Positions 1 through 10,396 of a DNA stretch of 46,059 nt are shown here, piece after piece. The notes under the pieces are model-generated. The model saw nothing but the letters and a program-made list of their open reading frames with translations. It was not told the origin of the DNA and did not search any database. How positions within the stretch are numbered: position 1 is the stretch's first letter; the number at the start of each line of letters is the position of its first letter. Position numbers and translations under genes: made by a program. The DNA comes from Nitrospirota bacterium (GTDB lineage Bacteria > Nitrospirota > UBA9217), in NCBI GenBank assembly GCA_035516965.1, contig DATIZR010000080.1, forward strand, positions 1 through 46,059, in the 5' to 3' direction.

Positions 1-1026
1 GAGGCCGCATATGACCGTCCCGTTCCTCCGGCGGAAAGAAGCTTCGAGGTTTTTCACTTCGCCCGTTCTTCGGAGGACCTCGACCAGCCTCATCCTGTCG
101 TCGGGGTTTACCCATATGTTCAAGGCGACGGTCGTCTTGCCGACAACTTCCTTCTCGGCATATCCCAGGATGCGCGTGAATCCTTCATTGACGGTGACTA
201 GTCCGCCATCGCTGTACCGGCTCATAATGATCGCATCGGGGCTTGTATGAAATACTTTCCGGAACCGTTCCTCGCTGACCCTCAGCGCCTCCTCCGCCCG
301 CTTGCGCTCGGTGATATCGCGAATGACATGCAATACTTCGTCCTGGTCCAGAAAGACAATGCGGTCATCGTAGAATCGCGCTTCGCCGTGCACGTTTAGT
401 TCGTACTCGAGCGTTCGCGGCTTGCCTGACGCGAACACCTGGCCCATGAGCTCGATCGCCCGGCCGGCGATCGGCGCGGGAAGAACATCCTGGATTTTTT
501 CCCCCAGGAACACGTCGGGCGGAACGTACAATGTCGAAGCGTCGGAGCTGCGATAGTCCCGTATCGTACCCTCGCGGGATATGCGAAACAGCAGGTCGGG
601 AAGCGCGTTGATCAGCATGCGATTTTCCGATTCGCTTCGTTTCAGCGACTCCTCGGCCCGCTTGCGTTCGGTGATGTCCTGAGTGATGGCCATGACGCGG
701 GGAACACCGTTCAGGACGATTCTCTTCAGGGAGATGTCGCGCCAATACGTCCGCCCCTCCCGGTCGAGGTCCTTCCATTCGAAGCGCTGCGGGCCTTCCG
801 CAGCGGCCTTGCGGACCCATCGCGCGACATCCCGGAGGGAATAAGGCTCCGGCAGCCAGTAGTCCATCGCCTTCAGCTCTTCGAAGGAGCTCAGACCGTA
901 GTCCTCAACCGCTTTGCGGTTGGCCTCGATGAGTTCCCCGGTCTCACTGTTGTGAATGAGGAACGAGACAGCGGCGTTTTCGAAGAGCGCCCGGAACCGG
1001 GCCTCGCTTTCCGTGAGTCCCTTCAT
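1..1026 (-). CDS. Multi-PAS sensory protein, C-terminus cut by window edge
   Basis: An open frame runs from an ATG at 1026 to the window edge with no stop, giving about 342 residues of a longer protein. Three PAS domains are visible in series. The first starts at the N-terminus (ESEARFRALFENAAVSFLIH) and ends with the PAC signature ITQDITERKRAEESL. The second ends at IRDITERKRAEEAL, and the third (SEERFRKVFHTSPDAIIMS) runs into the edge. No signal peptide or membrane segment is seen, so it is probably a cytoplasmic sensor. The missing C-terminus most likely carries a histidine kinase or a GGDEF/EAL output, which cannot be told from here. The start lies 3 bases after the stop of the acyl-CoA synthetase gene, with an AGAAGG-type ribosome site inside that gene's end, so the two are probably co-transcribed. 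Confidence 0.85.
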   Translation of the reverse strand, partial: MKGLTESEARFRALFENAAVSFLIHNSETGELIEANRKAVEDYGLSSFEELKAMDYWLPEPYSLRDVARWVRKAAAEGPQRFEWKDLDREGRTYWRDISLKRIVLNGVPRVMAITQDITERKRAEESLKRSESENRMLINALPDLLFRISREGTIRDYRSSDASTLYVPPDVFLGEKIQDVLPAPIAGRAIELMGQVFASGKPRTLEYELNVHGEARFYDDRIVFLDQDEVLHVIRDITERKRAEEALRVSEERFRKVFHTSPDAIIMSRYSDGGLVTVNEGFTRILGYAEKEVVGKTTVALNIWVNPDDRMRLVEVLRRTGEVKNLEASFRRRNGTVICGL

Positions 1027-1029
1027 CCC

Positions 1030-2706
1030 TTATACCTTCTGTCCTCCGAGCCCGGGCTTGCCCAGCTTCCGCTCCACCTCTCGGCTCCGGAGCACGGCGC
1101 GCTTGACCTTGCCGCTCACGGTCTTGGGCAGTTCGTCCATGAACTCGATCTCGCGCGGATATTTGTAGGGCGCCGTCTTTGTCTTCACGAAGTCCTGGAT
1201 CTCCCGGGCGAGGGCGTCCGACGCCTTGTACCCCGGCGCGAGCACGATGAACGTCTTGATGATCTCGCCGCGGATCGGGTCCGGGCTCGCGACCACGGCG
1301 TTCTCCGCCACTGCCGGGTGCTCCTGGATCACGCTCTCGACCTCGAAGGGGCCGATGCGGTAGCCCGATGCCTTGATGATGTCATCGCCCCTGCCGACGA
1401 ACGTGAAGTAGCCCTCATCGTCCTTCGTCGCCTTGTCGCCGGTGCTGTACCAGCCGTGCTGGAAGACCTTCGCGTTCTCTTCAGGGTCCTCGAGGTACCC
1501 CTCGAAGATGCCCACGGGTCTCTTTTCGTTCACCCGGACACAGATGTATCCGACCTCTCCGGCAGGTAAGGGCCTGAAGTCCTCGTCCAGGATGTCGATG
1601 GTCAGGTCCGGCACCGGCCTGCCCATGGAGCCGGGCTTGACCCTGATGAAGGGATAGTTCGCAACGAGCACGGTGCTCTCGGTCTGGCCGTATCCCTCGC
1701 GGATGGTCCTCCCCGTTGCCTCCTCCCAGACCTTGATCACCTCGGGATTGAGGGGCTCGCCGGCCGACATGAAATTCCTCACGCCGGTGTAGTCATAGTT
1801 CGCGAGGTTCTCCAGGATCAGCATGCGGTAGACCGTGGGCGGTCCGCAAAAGGCCGTCACTCCCCTCGCGGTCAGCAGTTCGAGGGTCAGCTTCCCGTTG
1901 AACCTGCCCTCGGCGTTGTGAACGAACAGCGCCGCCCCGATGGCCCACTGGCCGTAGAGCCCCCAGGCCGATTTGGCCCAGCCCGTGTCCGAGACGACCC
2001 AGATCAGGTCCTTGTCTGTGAGCCCGTGCCACAGGCCAGCCGTCCGCAGATGGCCCAGCGGGTAGGAGCAGACATGGTGCACCATCTTGGGATATTTGGT
2101 CGTTCCCGACGTGAAGTAGATCAGGAAGGAATCAGTCGCCTTCGTCGGCTCTACATCGCTCCGCCTGAGTTCCGGAGACGCGTCCTGCATTTCTGTTTCG
2201 AAGTCGTGCCAGCCTTCCGCTCTGCCGTTCAGCAGGACCCGGTGCCGGAGGAACGGCGCGGCGATCTTCCGGGCGGCCTCGTCCACCTTGGCGTAGTTCG
2301 CCCGGTTCGTGATCACCACGTTCGCCCTGCCCTTCATGATCCGGTACTCGATGTCCGGGGGAAGCAGGATGACGGGGGCGGGCATGATCACGGCGCCCAG
2401 CTTGTGGCAGGCCACGAGAATGAAGTACCATTCAGGCACGCGGCCGAGCATGATGAAGACCCGGTCCCCCTTTCTGACGCCGATGCTCCTGAGCGCGTTC
2501 GCCGCCTGGTTCGAGAGCCGCGAGATGTCCCGGAAGGTGAACTCCTTCTGCTCCTTTCCGGAGGCATCGGTCCAGACCAGCGCCCGCTTGTCCGGGTCCT
2601 CAGCGTGCCTGTCGATCACGTCGAAGCCGAAGTTGAACTCCTCCGGCACGGTGATCGCGAACAGGGAGCGTGCATGATCGTAGTCACGTGCGACAAAAGA
2701 AAACAT
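1030..2706 (-). CDS. AMP-forming acyl-CoA synthetase (ACSM/medium-chain-like)
   Basis: A 558-residue member of the ANL adenylating superfamily. It activates a carboxylic acid through an acyl-AMP and transfers it to CoA in the cytoplasm. Core motifs occur in the usual order: the phosphate loop YFTSGTTKYPKMVHH, GYGQTES, YSTGDKATKDDEGY, GRGDDIIKASGYRIGP, and the C-terminal catalytic lysine in TVSGKVKRAVLR. The loop has KYPK where most members have GxPK, as in medium-chain and butyryl-CoA type enzymes, so acetate is an unlikely substrate. The dedicated acetyl-CoA synthetase is at 14.5 kb. The ATG at 2706 was chosen because AAGGGGGG lies 7 bases upstream; a longer in-frame extension to 2799 has no ribosome site. 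Substrate cannot be read from sequence alone (fatty or aromatic acid possible). Confidence 0.9.
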   Translation of the reverse strand: MFSFVARDYDHARSLFAITVPEEFNFGFDVIDRHAEDPDKRALVWTDASGKEQKEFTFRDISRLSNQAANALRSIGVRKGDRVFIMLGRVPEWYFILVACHKLGAVIMPAPVILLPPDIEYRIMKGRANVVITNRANYAKVDEAARKIAAPFLRHRVLLNGRAEGWHDFETEMQDASPELRRSDVEPTKATDSFLIYFTSGTTKYPKMVHHVCSYPLGHLRTAGLWHGLTDKDLIWVVSDTGWAKSAWGLYGQWAIGAALFVHNAEGRFNGKLTLELLTARGVTAFCGPPTVYRMLILENLANYDYTGVRNFMSAGEPLNPEVIKVWEEATGRTIREGYGQTESTVLVANYPFIRVKPGSMGRPVPDLTIDILDEDFRPLPAGEVGYICVRVNEKRPVGIFEGYLEDPEENAKVFQHGWYSTGDKATKDDEGYFTFVGRGDDIIKASGYRIGPFEVESVIQEHPAVAENAVVASPDPIRGEIIKTFIVLAPGYKASDALAREIQDFVKTKTAPYKYPREIEFMDELPKTVSGKVKRAVLRSREVERKLGKPGLGGQKV

Positions 2707-2806
2707 AGAGTCCCCCCTTGGTAGAATGAACTTTTGCTTCAGAGGCGTTGCTCCGCAGGCCGCTGCCCGCGGCTGCGGTTGCTGATGTTCCGCATGCACT
2801 CCCGTC

Positions 2807-4009
2807 TCAATCCGTCACCTTGTTCGTTTCTCGCAGCCGCAGCGCCATCTCGCGCAGCATCTCCACGACGAACTCGGGGTATTCGTTCATGAGACTGTTG
2901 ATATTCTCGTTGTTCAGCGTCACGAGTTCCACGTCCTCGAGGGCTATTGCCGTCGCCACGCGAGGCGACGCGAGGAGGAACGAAAGCCCGCCAAAGCTCA
3001 TGCCCTGCGATACGACGCCGATCTCGCGGTCGCCTTTCCGGATCGACACCTTCCCGTGCAGCACGGAATACATCTCGTTCCCGGCGTCCCCGTCCCGGAA
3101 AATGACGCTCCCCTTCTCAAAGCGCAGGAGAGAGCGGCTCACGACGCCGGCGGGGATGTTCTTCCTGCCTTCGATCAGGGACTTGATATGGACCGCATCG
3201 TCCCTGCCGAGGCTCGCGGCAATCTCCGCCCCGAACAGGAAGATGGCCAGCGATATGTAGATCCAGATGACGACCACGAAGAGCGACTTGAACGATCCAA
3301 AGGCGAACCCGTATCCCGGGTTGAAGGTGAGAAAGAGGTGAAATGCCGGCCGGAGAGCGAACCAGAACAGCGACGCGGCGAGGGCCCCGGCCAGGAGATG
3401 GAGGAACCGCGACCGCTTCGAGAAGATGAAGTAAAGGCTCAGAACGACACCGTTGACGGTGACGAAGAACGCGGTCTCCGCGAGGTAGCCCGGCACCAGC
3501 CGCAGATGACGGACCCGCTCCAGGAGCGTGAACACAAGGCCGGCCACGCTCACCGCGGCAAGTCCCACGAGGAATACCATGCTGACCGCGGCATCGAACA
3601 GTTTTTCCATCAGGAAGGGGCGGGAGGGCTTCTTGCGGAAGACCGTGCCGAGCGATACGCGCAGGTCCGCGACGAGAGGCGTCGTGCTCCAGAAGAGCAC
3701 CAGGAGGTTCACGAGCCCGATCGTTCCCTTGTGGCTCGCAATGAAGTCCACTTCCCGCAGGATCACCTGGCTGTAGGCGGGAATGAGCTGCGTCATGAGA
3801 TCGCTCGTCTCCTGCACCGCCCGCGCCGATGAGCCGATGGCGGCGCTGAGCATGAGGGTAAGCAGGAACAGCGCGGGTATGATCGCGAGCATCGCCGAGA
3901 ATGCGAGCGACGACGCCAGGGTCAGGCCGTTGTTCCTCCCGAACGATGATGCTGCATCAGCAAGAACGACCCAGGTTTTCTTCAGAAGATCATCAGGCGC
4001 TGTTCTCAT
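2807..4009 (-). CDS. YihY/BrkB-family membrane protein fused to a cyclic-nucleotide-binding domain
   Basis: About 400 residues. The N-terminal 280 match the YihY/virulence factor BrkB family: several hydrophobic helices, including LTLASSLAFSAMLAIIPAL near the start and SLFVVVIWIYISLAIFLFGA at the end. The C-terminal 120 residues form a cNMP/Crp-type beta-roll (FEKGSVIFRDGDAGNEMYSV, GKVSIRKGDREIGVVSQGMS, FGGLSFLLASPRVATA). Family members are inner-membrane proteins of unknown transport role; the fused domain suggests ligand-gated control from the cytoplasm. The phosphate-cassette Arg is in SPRVAT, so binding is plausible but unproven. The frame extends to an ATG at 4087, but that ATG overlaps a consensus -10 box, so I place the start at 4009, which has no clear Shine-Dalgarno. 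Confidence 0.85.
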   Translation of the reverse strand: MRTAPDDLLKKTWVVLADAASSFGRNNGLTLASSLAFSAMLAIIPALFLLTLMLSAAIGSSARAVQETSDLMTQLIPAYSQVILREVDFIASHKGTIGLVNLLVLFWSTTPLVADLRVSLGTVFRKKPSRPFLMEKLFDAAVSMVFLVGLAAVSVAGLVFTLLERVRHLRLVPGYLAETAFFVTVNGVVLSLYFIFSKRSRFLHLLAGALAASLFWFALRPAFHLFLTFNPGYGFAFGSFKSLFVVVIWIYISLAIFLFGAEIAASLGRDDAVHIKSLIEGRKNIPAGVVSRSLLRFEKGSVIFRDGDAGNEMYSVLHGKVSIRKGDREIGVVSQGMSFGGLSFLLASPRVATAIALEDVELVTLNNENINSLMNEYPEFVVEMLREMALRLRETNKVTD

Positions 4010-4085
4010 GTCGGACGCAGATCGGCTGCCCCTGCACAACGGTCGGAAATTGCCGCTCAACAGCCGGCGCAAAACAGTGCTGATC

Positions 4086-4114
4086 ATTATAGAGGGTTAG
4101 GCCCGAAATAGCAA
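4086..4114 (-). promoter_or_regulatory. Sigma-70 promoter for the BrkB-cNMP gene
   Basis: On the minus strand, TTGCTA (4109-4114), a 17-base spacer and a perfect TATAAT (4086-4091). Expected transcription start is near 4079, which rules out the ATG at 4087 as start codon and leaves a leader of about 70 bases. Confidence 0.75.
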
Positions 4115-4149
4115 GGACGAGGCGGGATTGCCGTCTCGTGATATTGACC

Positions 4150-4178
4150 TTGACGGGGCGCCTGTTCTCATCTATCAT
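4150..4178 (+). promoter_or_regulatory. Sigma-70 promoter for the PP2C gene
   Basis: TTGACG (4150-4155), a 17-base spacer and TATCAT (4173-4178). Expected start is near 4185. It is divergent from the BrkB promoter, 36 bases away. Confidence 0.7.
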
Positions 4179-4293
4179 TTTTCCTATGATTCGGCGCCGG
4201 CCCCGGTGCGGCAGTTCCTTTCTCGGGATCTGCCTGCCGGCCATGGCCCCTAAGCCTCCGCCCGGGACCGGGGAGACCGCCGAAACCAACCCG

Positions 4294-5031
4294 ATGAAAA
4301 TTATTTCAGCAGCAGGCACGGACAGAGGCAGGATACGGGAAAACAACGAGGACTCGGTGCTCGCCGAGGACGATATCGCGCTCTATGCCGTGGCCGACGG
4401 GATCGGAGGACACCGGGGTGGCGAAGTGGCGAGCCGCTTGGCAATTGAGACGCTCAGGATGATCGTCCGGGAAAGCGTCTCCCGCGGCTTCGACCCCGAA
4501 ACGGCGGAGGCAACCCTGGACACCGCCTTCACGACCGCCAACGCGAGGATCGTTGAAACCGGCTCGCAGGACCCGTCTCTCGCGGGCATGGGAACAACGA
4601 TGACGGCCCTGCTCATGACCGGGAAGAGGGCCTACGTCGCCCACCTCGGCGACAGCCGCGCCTATTTGCTGCGCGACGGAAGTCTCCGGCAGGTGACCGA
4701 GGACCATGCGGTCGTGGCGGAGCAGGTCCGGGCCGGGTTGATCACGCCGGAACAGGCGAGGCGAAGCCCGCTGCGTCACATCATCACTCGGGCGCTTGGG
4801 ATCCAGCAGGAAGTGCACGTCGACCACCGGACGATCGAGCTCGGACCGGCTGACGTGTTCCTGCTCTGTACCGACGGGCTGACCGAGATGGTCGAGGGCC
4901 CGGAGATCGAAAGCATTCTGATCCGGGACAGCCCGGCTGAAGCGGTCGTAAAGTTGATCGCAGCTGCGAACGATTACGGCGGGGCGGACAATATAACCGT
5001 TGTGGTGGTCGCCAGGGGCGAGCTGCCGTGA
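4294..5031 (+). CDS. PP2C-family serine/threonine protein phosphatase
   Basis: A 245-residue cytoplasmic metal-dependent phosphatase. All PP2C metal-binding and core motifs are present in order: RENNEDS, ADGIGGHRGGEVAS, GMGTTMTAL, AHLGDSRAYLLRDG, TEDHAVV, LCTDGLTEM and GGADNITVVVV. This is the short bacterial Stp/PrpC form without extra domains. The frame continues upstream to 4138, but that part is Pro/Arg-rich and not family-like, and the promoter ends at 4178. The ATG at 4294 (MKIISAAGTDRGRIREN) matches the usual N-terminus, though its ribosome site is weak. No partner kinase lies in the window. It converges on the receiver-PilZ pair. Confidence 0.9.
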   Translation: MKIISAAGTDRGRIRENNEDSVLAEDDIALYAVADGIGGHRGGEVASRLAIETLRMIVRESVSRGFDPETAEATLDTAFTTANARIVETGSQDPSLAGMGTTMTALLMTGKRAYVAHLGDSRAYLLRDGSLRQVTEDHAVVAEQVRAGLITPEQARRSPLRHIITRALGIQQEVHVDHRTIELGPADVFLLCTDGLTEMVEGPEIESILIRDSPAEAVVKLIAAANDYGGADNITVVVVARGELP

Positions 5032-5059
5032 GCAGAGGGAGAGGCGGGAAACCGGGTCG

Positions 5060-5812
5060 TTAATTCGTTACCTGGTCCCGGATGAAGGCCCTGATGAATT
5101 CGCGATCGGCATCGGATATCTCGATGAACTTCATGCCCATGCCGGGCTCTTTGAGCGGCCCGCCGGCCGAGGTGAAGGCATAGAGGACGCACGCCTGCAC
5201 ATTCACCTGCCGGCCCTGCATGAAGAACGTCACGGGAAGCACCGCTTTGAGCGGCCGCGGATGATAGGTCCTGATGAAGAGCCCGTTCTCGGAAAGGGCC
5301 GTGACGTAGTCACCACCGGGATCGGGGCTCCCGGCGGCAGCCTGGCCTCCGATGACGGCCTTGAAGCAGGTGTTGAGCCGGATGTAATGCCGGGGTGTCG
5401 CCTCGATCGCGTGCTGAACGGTCCGGTAGAGCGTGTTGGGGTCAACGGGCTTGCGGAGATAGGATGCGCAGCCGGCGACCATACAGAGCTCTTCGATCTT
5501 CGGGTCCTTCATCTGCGACAGGACGACGACGGGAACGTTCTTCGTACGAGGCGCCTGTTTGATCCTGTTCACGAACTCCATGCCGTTCATAGCAGGGAGC
5601 AGCATCTCGGTAACGACGAGCGAGGGCATGGCAATATCCATATACTGACCGGCCTCCTCCGCGGTTCCCGTCGTAAAAACGTTGTACTCGAGGCGCTGCA
5701 GCAGCATGCCCGTTTCGTAACGGTCCCGGGGATTACCGTCCACAACGACGAGAAAATTCTTTTTCCGCTCTACGCTGCCGCTTGCAGCTTCCTTACCCGC
5801 ACCGTCCGCCAT
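5060..5812 (-). CDS. Receiver-PilZ protein with degenerate receiver (second of a tandem pair)
   Basis: A 250-residue soluble protein. Residues 19-135 fold as a CheY-like receiver (FLVVVDGNPRDRY, VVVLSQ, YLRKPVDP), but the phospho-acceptor Asp is Glu69 in VVTEMLLPAMNG and the acidic pair is reduced to Asp25-Gly26. The conserved Ser and Lys remain. Residues 145-250 resemble a PilZ-like beta-barrel ending PGMGMKFIEISDADREFIRAFI. The c-di-GMP signatures RxxxR and DxSxxG are imperfect (IRLNTC, TALSENG). It is 18 bases downstream of a close paralogue with the same changes, with AAGGAAGG before the ATG. It probably acts by protein contact rather than by classical phosphorelay. Target unknown. Confidence 0.85.
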   Translation of the reverse strand: MADGAGKEAASGSVERKKNFLVVVDGNPRDRYETGMLLQRLEYNVFTTGTAEEAGQYMDIAMPSLVVTEMLLPAMNGMEFVNRIKQAPRTKNVPVVVLSQMKDPKIEELCMVAGCASYLRKPVDPNTLYRTVQHAIEATPRHYIRLNTCFKAVIGGQAAAGSPDPGGDYVTALSENGLFIRTYHPRPLKAVLPVTFFMQGRQVNVQACVLYAFTSAGGPLKEPGMGMKFIEISDADREFIRAFIRDQVTN

Positions 5813-5830
5813 GATCTCAAGCCTTCCTTA

Positions 5831-6601
5831 TCAAGTACGTACCGATCCCCAGTCGGGCGGCTTCGTACCGGAGCTTTCCGTGGGAGCGATATCGCGGGTC
5901 AGTTGTTCCCTGATGAACTGCCTGATCGATTCCCGGTCTGCGTCGGCAAGGTCGACGAATTTCATCCCCATGCCTGCCTCGAGGTAGGGTCCCGCGCCCT
6001 TGGGGAAGCTGTACAGAACGACCGCCCGCGCCCGGATCTCTGCATGCGGCAGGAAGATACGGACCGGCGTCAGCGCGCTTTGTGGCTGCGGATACCGCGT
6101 GCTGACATACATGCCGCCTTCCGAGATGGCGATGGCGAGCTCGTCCCGGGACGCGCCGCCCATCGGCGTCCCGTCTCCGACCGTCACCGCAAGCGAGGTC
6201 TTGAGCCTGATATGCGCACGAGGAATGGTTTCCGATACGGCCTGGAGCGTCCGGTAGAGCAGGTCAGGATCGACCGGCTTGAGGAGATACGCGGCACAGC
6301 CAAGCCGCATGCAGGCATCCTGCGTTTCGCGGTCGCGCTCGCCGGTGAGCATGACCACCGGGATGCTCCGGCGCAGGTGATCGTCCTTGATCCGCTTGAG
6401 CAGGTCGCTCCCCCGCATGCCGGGAAGCGCAGTCTCGGTCAGCACGATGGAGGGCAGGTGATCCTCCATCTTCCGGAGCGCATCTTCGGCGCTGCGCGCA
6501 GTCTCCACCCGGTACTCGAGACGCTTCAGCAGCATACCGATGGAAAAGAGCAGCGAGGCGCTGCCGTCCACAAGAAGAATCGTTCGGATCTCCCGGTCCA
6601 T
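5831..6601 (-). CDS. Receiver-PilZ protein with degenerate receiver (first of a tandem pair)
   Basis: A 256-residue paralogue of its downstream neighbour, clearly arising from tandem duplication. The receiver (residues 5-120) reads TILLVDGSASLLF and IVLTETALPGMRG, so the phospho-acceptor is Glu56, with the signature VVMLTGE and the Lys in YLLKPVDP intact. The PilZ-like half (about 130-240) has HIRLKTSLAV, IAISEGGMYVST and AGMGMKFVDLADADRESI. The c-di-GMP ligands are again non-canonical. AGGAA lies about 11 bases before the ATG. A strong promoter lies about 110 bases upstream, so this gene leads a two-gene operon. The histidine kinase just upstream is transcribed the same way, but a Glu receiver would not accept its phosphate. 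Confidence 0.85.
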   Translation of the reverse strand: MDREIRTILLVDGSASLLFSIGMLLKRLEYRVETARSAEDALRKMEDHLPSIVLTETALPGMRGSDLLKRIKDDHLRRSIPVVMLTGERDRETQDACMRLGCAAYLLKPVDPDLLYRTLQAVSETIPRAHIRLKTSLAVTVGDGTPMGGASRDELAIAISEGGMYVSTRYPQPQSALTPVRIFLPHAEIRARAVVLYSFPKGAGPYLEAGMGMKFVDLADADRESIRQFIREQLTRDIAPTESSGTKPPDWGSVRT

Positions 6602-6712
6602 GTTCTAAGCGTTCCTGCCTTTCCCGGTCGGCCGTGGTCGCCGCACCGTTGCTCCCCGCAGCGGCCCACCGGCATCGCCGCAGGCGCTTCTGAAAGATAT
6701 GAATCCCCCTAC

Positions 6713-6740
6713 AAGATAACATCTCTGCGTTGTTTGTCAA
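6713..6740 (-). promoter_or_regulatory. Sigma-70 promoter of the receiver-PilZ operon
   Basis: Perfect TTGACA (6735-6740), a 16-base spacer and TATCTT (6713-6718) on the minus strand. Expected start is near 6706, with a leader of about 105 bases before the ATG at 6601. Confidence 0.75.
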
Positions 6741-6774
6741 GGCGGAACGGCGTGGCGGAAAAGCCGCCATCAGA

Positions 6775-8619
<1,845 letters not shown>

Positions 8620-8672
8620 CAGAGGTCTCCGGAGGTCCGGCGCGAAAAAGCCGTCGCTGGACATAATAACAT

Positions 8673-8681
8673 ATTGTAGCA
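8673..8681 (-). promoter_or_regulatory. Extended -10 promoter for the 7TM histidine kinase
   Basis: TGC-TACAAT on the minus strand (-10 at 8673-8678, TGn at 8679-8681) in an AT-rich stretch without a good -35 box. Expected start is near 8666. Confidence 0.45.
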
Positions 8682-8682
8682 T

Positions 8683-9052
8683 ATTTTTAACAAAAAGTAA
8701 CAGTCGTGTCGTACTAATTTAGGCAATGGGAGATAGATGGAAACGGGGTGGGAGGGATAAGAACACGGAGATCATCCTCATGGAAGGTCCACCTTCTTTG
8801 CTACTGCATCCTGTTCATGCGGTCACGGCATTACATGAAGAAGTATACCAGAAGGGGCCATTACGCAAGGTTTGCACCAGACTGGGAAGTAAACGATTGA
8901 ATATGCATTGCCCGTTGGGTAGCATGCGGTCTTCAAACTGTCGCTACTGCTTGCAAATGCTTGCCATTGTCGCGAAGGGCTCGAGCGGGTGACAGGTCGT
9001 TGCATTGCGGCAGAAGCGGAGGGCTGCGGCTTCCCGACGGCCCCCCGGCCGT
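8683..9052. other. Intergenic region, no gene supported
   Basis: About 370 bases between the kinase promoter and the CarD-like gene. Short open frames exist on both strands, but they have no ribosome sites, no recognisable motifs and unusual composition. No tRNA, hairpin array or repeat was recognised. It may be a decayed gene. Confidence 0.5.
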
Positions 9053-9562
9053 TCACGCTTCCGACTTCTGGCCCACGAAATAATCGCTCTTTTCCCTGAA
9101 CAGGACATTGAAGGTGGTGAGCGATCCGTAAATGCGGGTAATATATTGCTGCAGCTCGACCTTTTCAGTGTCCGTGAGCACCTTGTGGCCGTTGATCTGC
9201 GCCTCCATGACGCGCAGGCGGTCGCGGGCCATCACGATCTTATGGAAAAAGGTCTCGATGGGTAAGCTCTTCGCCGCCAGTTTCGGGTCCCCGGGCTTCA
9301 GGATCATTTCCCCGCCCTGCCATCGCGTGCCGAGGGCGATCCTCGGAAGCTCTTCGCGGCTGGCCTCGAGGGCAGCCAGCTTCATCATCTCGAAGGTGCT
9401 TCTCTCGATCTCGGACAGGGCCTGCAGTTCCTCCTCTGCGGCACGCTCCCGCTTATCAGGCCGTGGAAAATAGACGATGCAGTCCTGCCCGTCCGCCTCC
9501 TCGACGCGGCCTATCCCGAATTGTTCATGCCGCACCAGGTCTCCCTGCTTGAAATCTCCCAT
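9053..9562 (-). CDS. Conserved hypothetical protein with N-terminal CarD/UvrD-Tudor-like domain
   Basis: A 169-residue soluble protein. The first 60 residues carry GDLVRHEQFGIGRVEEADGQ, the small beta-barrel signature shared by CarD/CdnL RNA polymerase-binding domains and the C-terminal Tudor-like domain of UvrD/PcrA helicases. The rest is predicted helical and charged (EEELQALSEIERSTFEMMKL, then MARDRLRVMEAQINGHKVL), with no recognised fold. The ATG at 9562 has GAGGAGGAA just upstream. The N-terminal domain suggests binding to RNA polymerase or another nucleic-acid machine, but the C-terminal half is not CarD-like, so the function is unassigned. It stands alone on the minus strand downstream of the nitroreductase gene. 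Confidence 0.75.
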   Translation of the reverse strand: MGDFKQGDLVRHEQFGIGRVEEADGQDCIVYFPRPDKRERAAEEELQALSEIERSTFEMMKLAALEASREELPRIALGTRWQGGEMILKPGDPKLAAKSLPIETFFHKIVMARDRLRVMEAQINGHKVLTDTEKVELQQYITRIYGSLTTFNVLFREKSDYFVGQKSEA

Positions 9563-9651
9563 TGGTTCCTCCTCTCGCAGCCCCGACCGATCAACCTGTT
9601 CTCACGAGCACTGCCCGTTGATGCATGCATCAGTATGCACGTCGCGTTCAA

Positions 9652-10215
9652 CTACTGCCCTCCCCATTTCTCAGAGAAGCAGATCTCCTGAAGCGGCTTC
9701 CGCGGAGGACCGTCCTTTTTCTCTTCCACCGGGTAGCCCAGCGGGAAGAGCCCCACGATCCTGATCGAAGCGGGGATGCCAAGGAGCGACTTCAACTTGT
9801 CCTCGTCATAAACGCCCACAAAGACCGTGCCCAATCCCTGCGCCCGCGCAGCCAGCATCAGGTTCTGGGAAGCGATCCCGGCATCGGTGAGATAATAGTT
9901 CTGGCCCCAGAGGACCCCTGACTGGGCCGGATCTGCACAGAGCACGATGACCGCCGGAACCTCGGCAAGCGCCCTCTTCGAGGGGTTCGCCTTGTAGCCC
10001 TTGGGCGAGAAGTAGGATTCAACGTAGGAGAGCTCGCTGATCTTTTCCTTCACGGCCTTGTCCTTCACGACGACGAGGCGCCAGCATTGATAGTTGGCCC
10101 ACGATGGCGCCATGCGCACGGCTTCGAGCACGGCGGCGAGCTTCTCGTCCTCCACAGGCTTGTCAAAAAATTTTCTGACGCTTCTTCGCGTCTTGATGGC
10201 TTCGAACAGGTCCAT
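9652..10215 (-). CDS. Nitroreductase-family FMN oxidoreductase
   Basis: A 187-residue protein of the NfsA/NfsB/FRP nitroreductase fold. The N-terminal FMN-binding signature is [20 protein letters not shown], followed by [20 protein letters not shown]. Near the end [20 protein letters not shown] and [14 protein letters not shown] are typical. Members reduce nitro compounds, quinones or flavins with NAD(P)H as homodimers in the cytoplasm; substrate cannot be predicted. The GGAGGA element 5-10 bases upstream fixes the start at 10215 rather than the longer frame to 10239. It follows the TRL lipoprotein genes on the same strand but is separated from them by a probable terminator. Confidence 0.9.
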   Translation of the reverse strand: MDLFEAIKTRRSVRKFFDKPVEDEKLAAVLEAVRMAPSWANYQCWRLVVVKDKAVKEKISELSYVESYFSPKGYKANPSKRALAEVPAVIVLCADPAQSGVLWGQNYYLTDAGIASQNLMLAARAQGLGTVFVGVYDEDKLKSLLGIPASIRIVGLFPLGYPVEEKKDGPPRKPLQEICFSEKWGGQ

Positions 10216-10332
10216 TGTGGTCCTCCTCGCGTATGTCATGATAGCAGCCTTTTTTTATAGCGAGCGTACTATACCTGCGGATTTAGGCAATGCGTTTGCC
10301 GGCGGCTTCGATCGTGATCTGATAGCACCAAT

Positions 10333-10365
10333 AAAAAAGGCGGCCAGTGATGTTCTGACAGCCTT
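10333..10365 (-). terminator. Probable Rho-independent terminator after the TRL genes
   Basis: On the minus strand, AAGGC (10361-10365) can pair with GCCTT (10337-10341), followed directly by a run of T (opposite the A run at 10333-10338). The stem is short with a long loop, so confidence is moderate. Confidence 0.45.
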
Positions 10366-10396
10366 ATCGGGTCCGATTGTCCCGAGCGTGCGGCCC

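Noticed and set aside
4085-4087. ATG at 4087 as start of the BrkB-cNMP gene
   Set aside because: It overlaps a perfect TATAAT with a well-spaced -35 box, so it would not be transcribed.
8823-9056. Small minus-strand frame upstream of the CarD-like gene's end
   Set aside because: No ribosome site, overlaps the end of a better gene, and composition is not protein-like.
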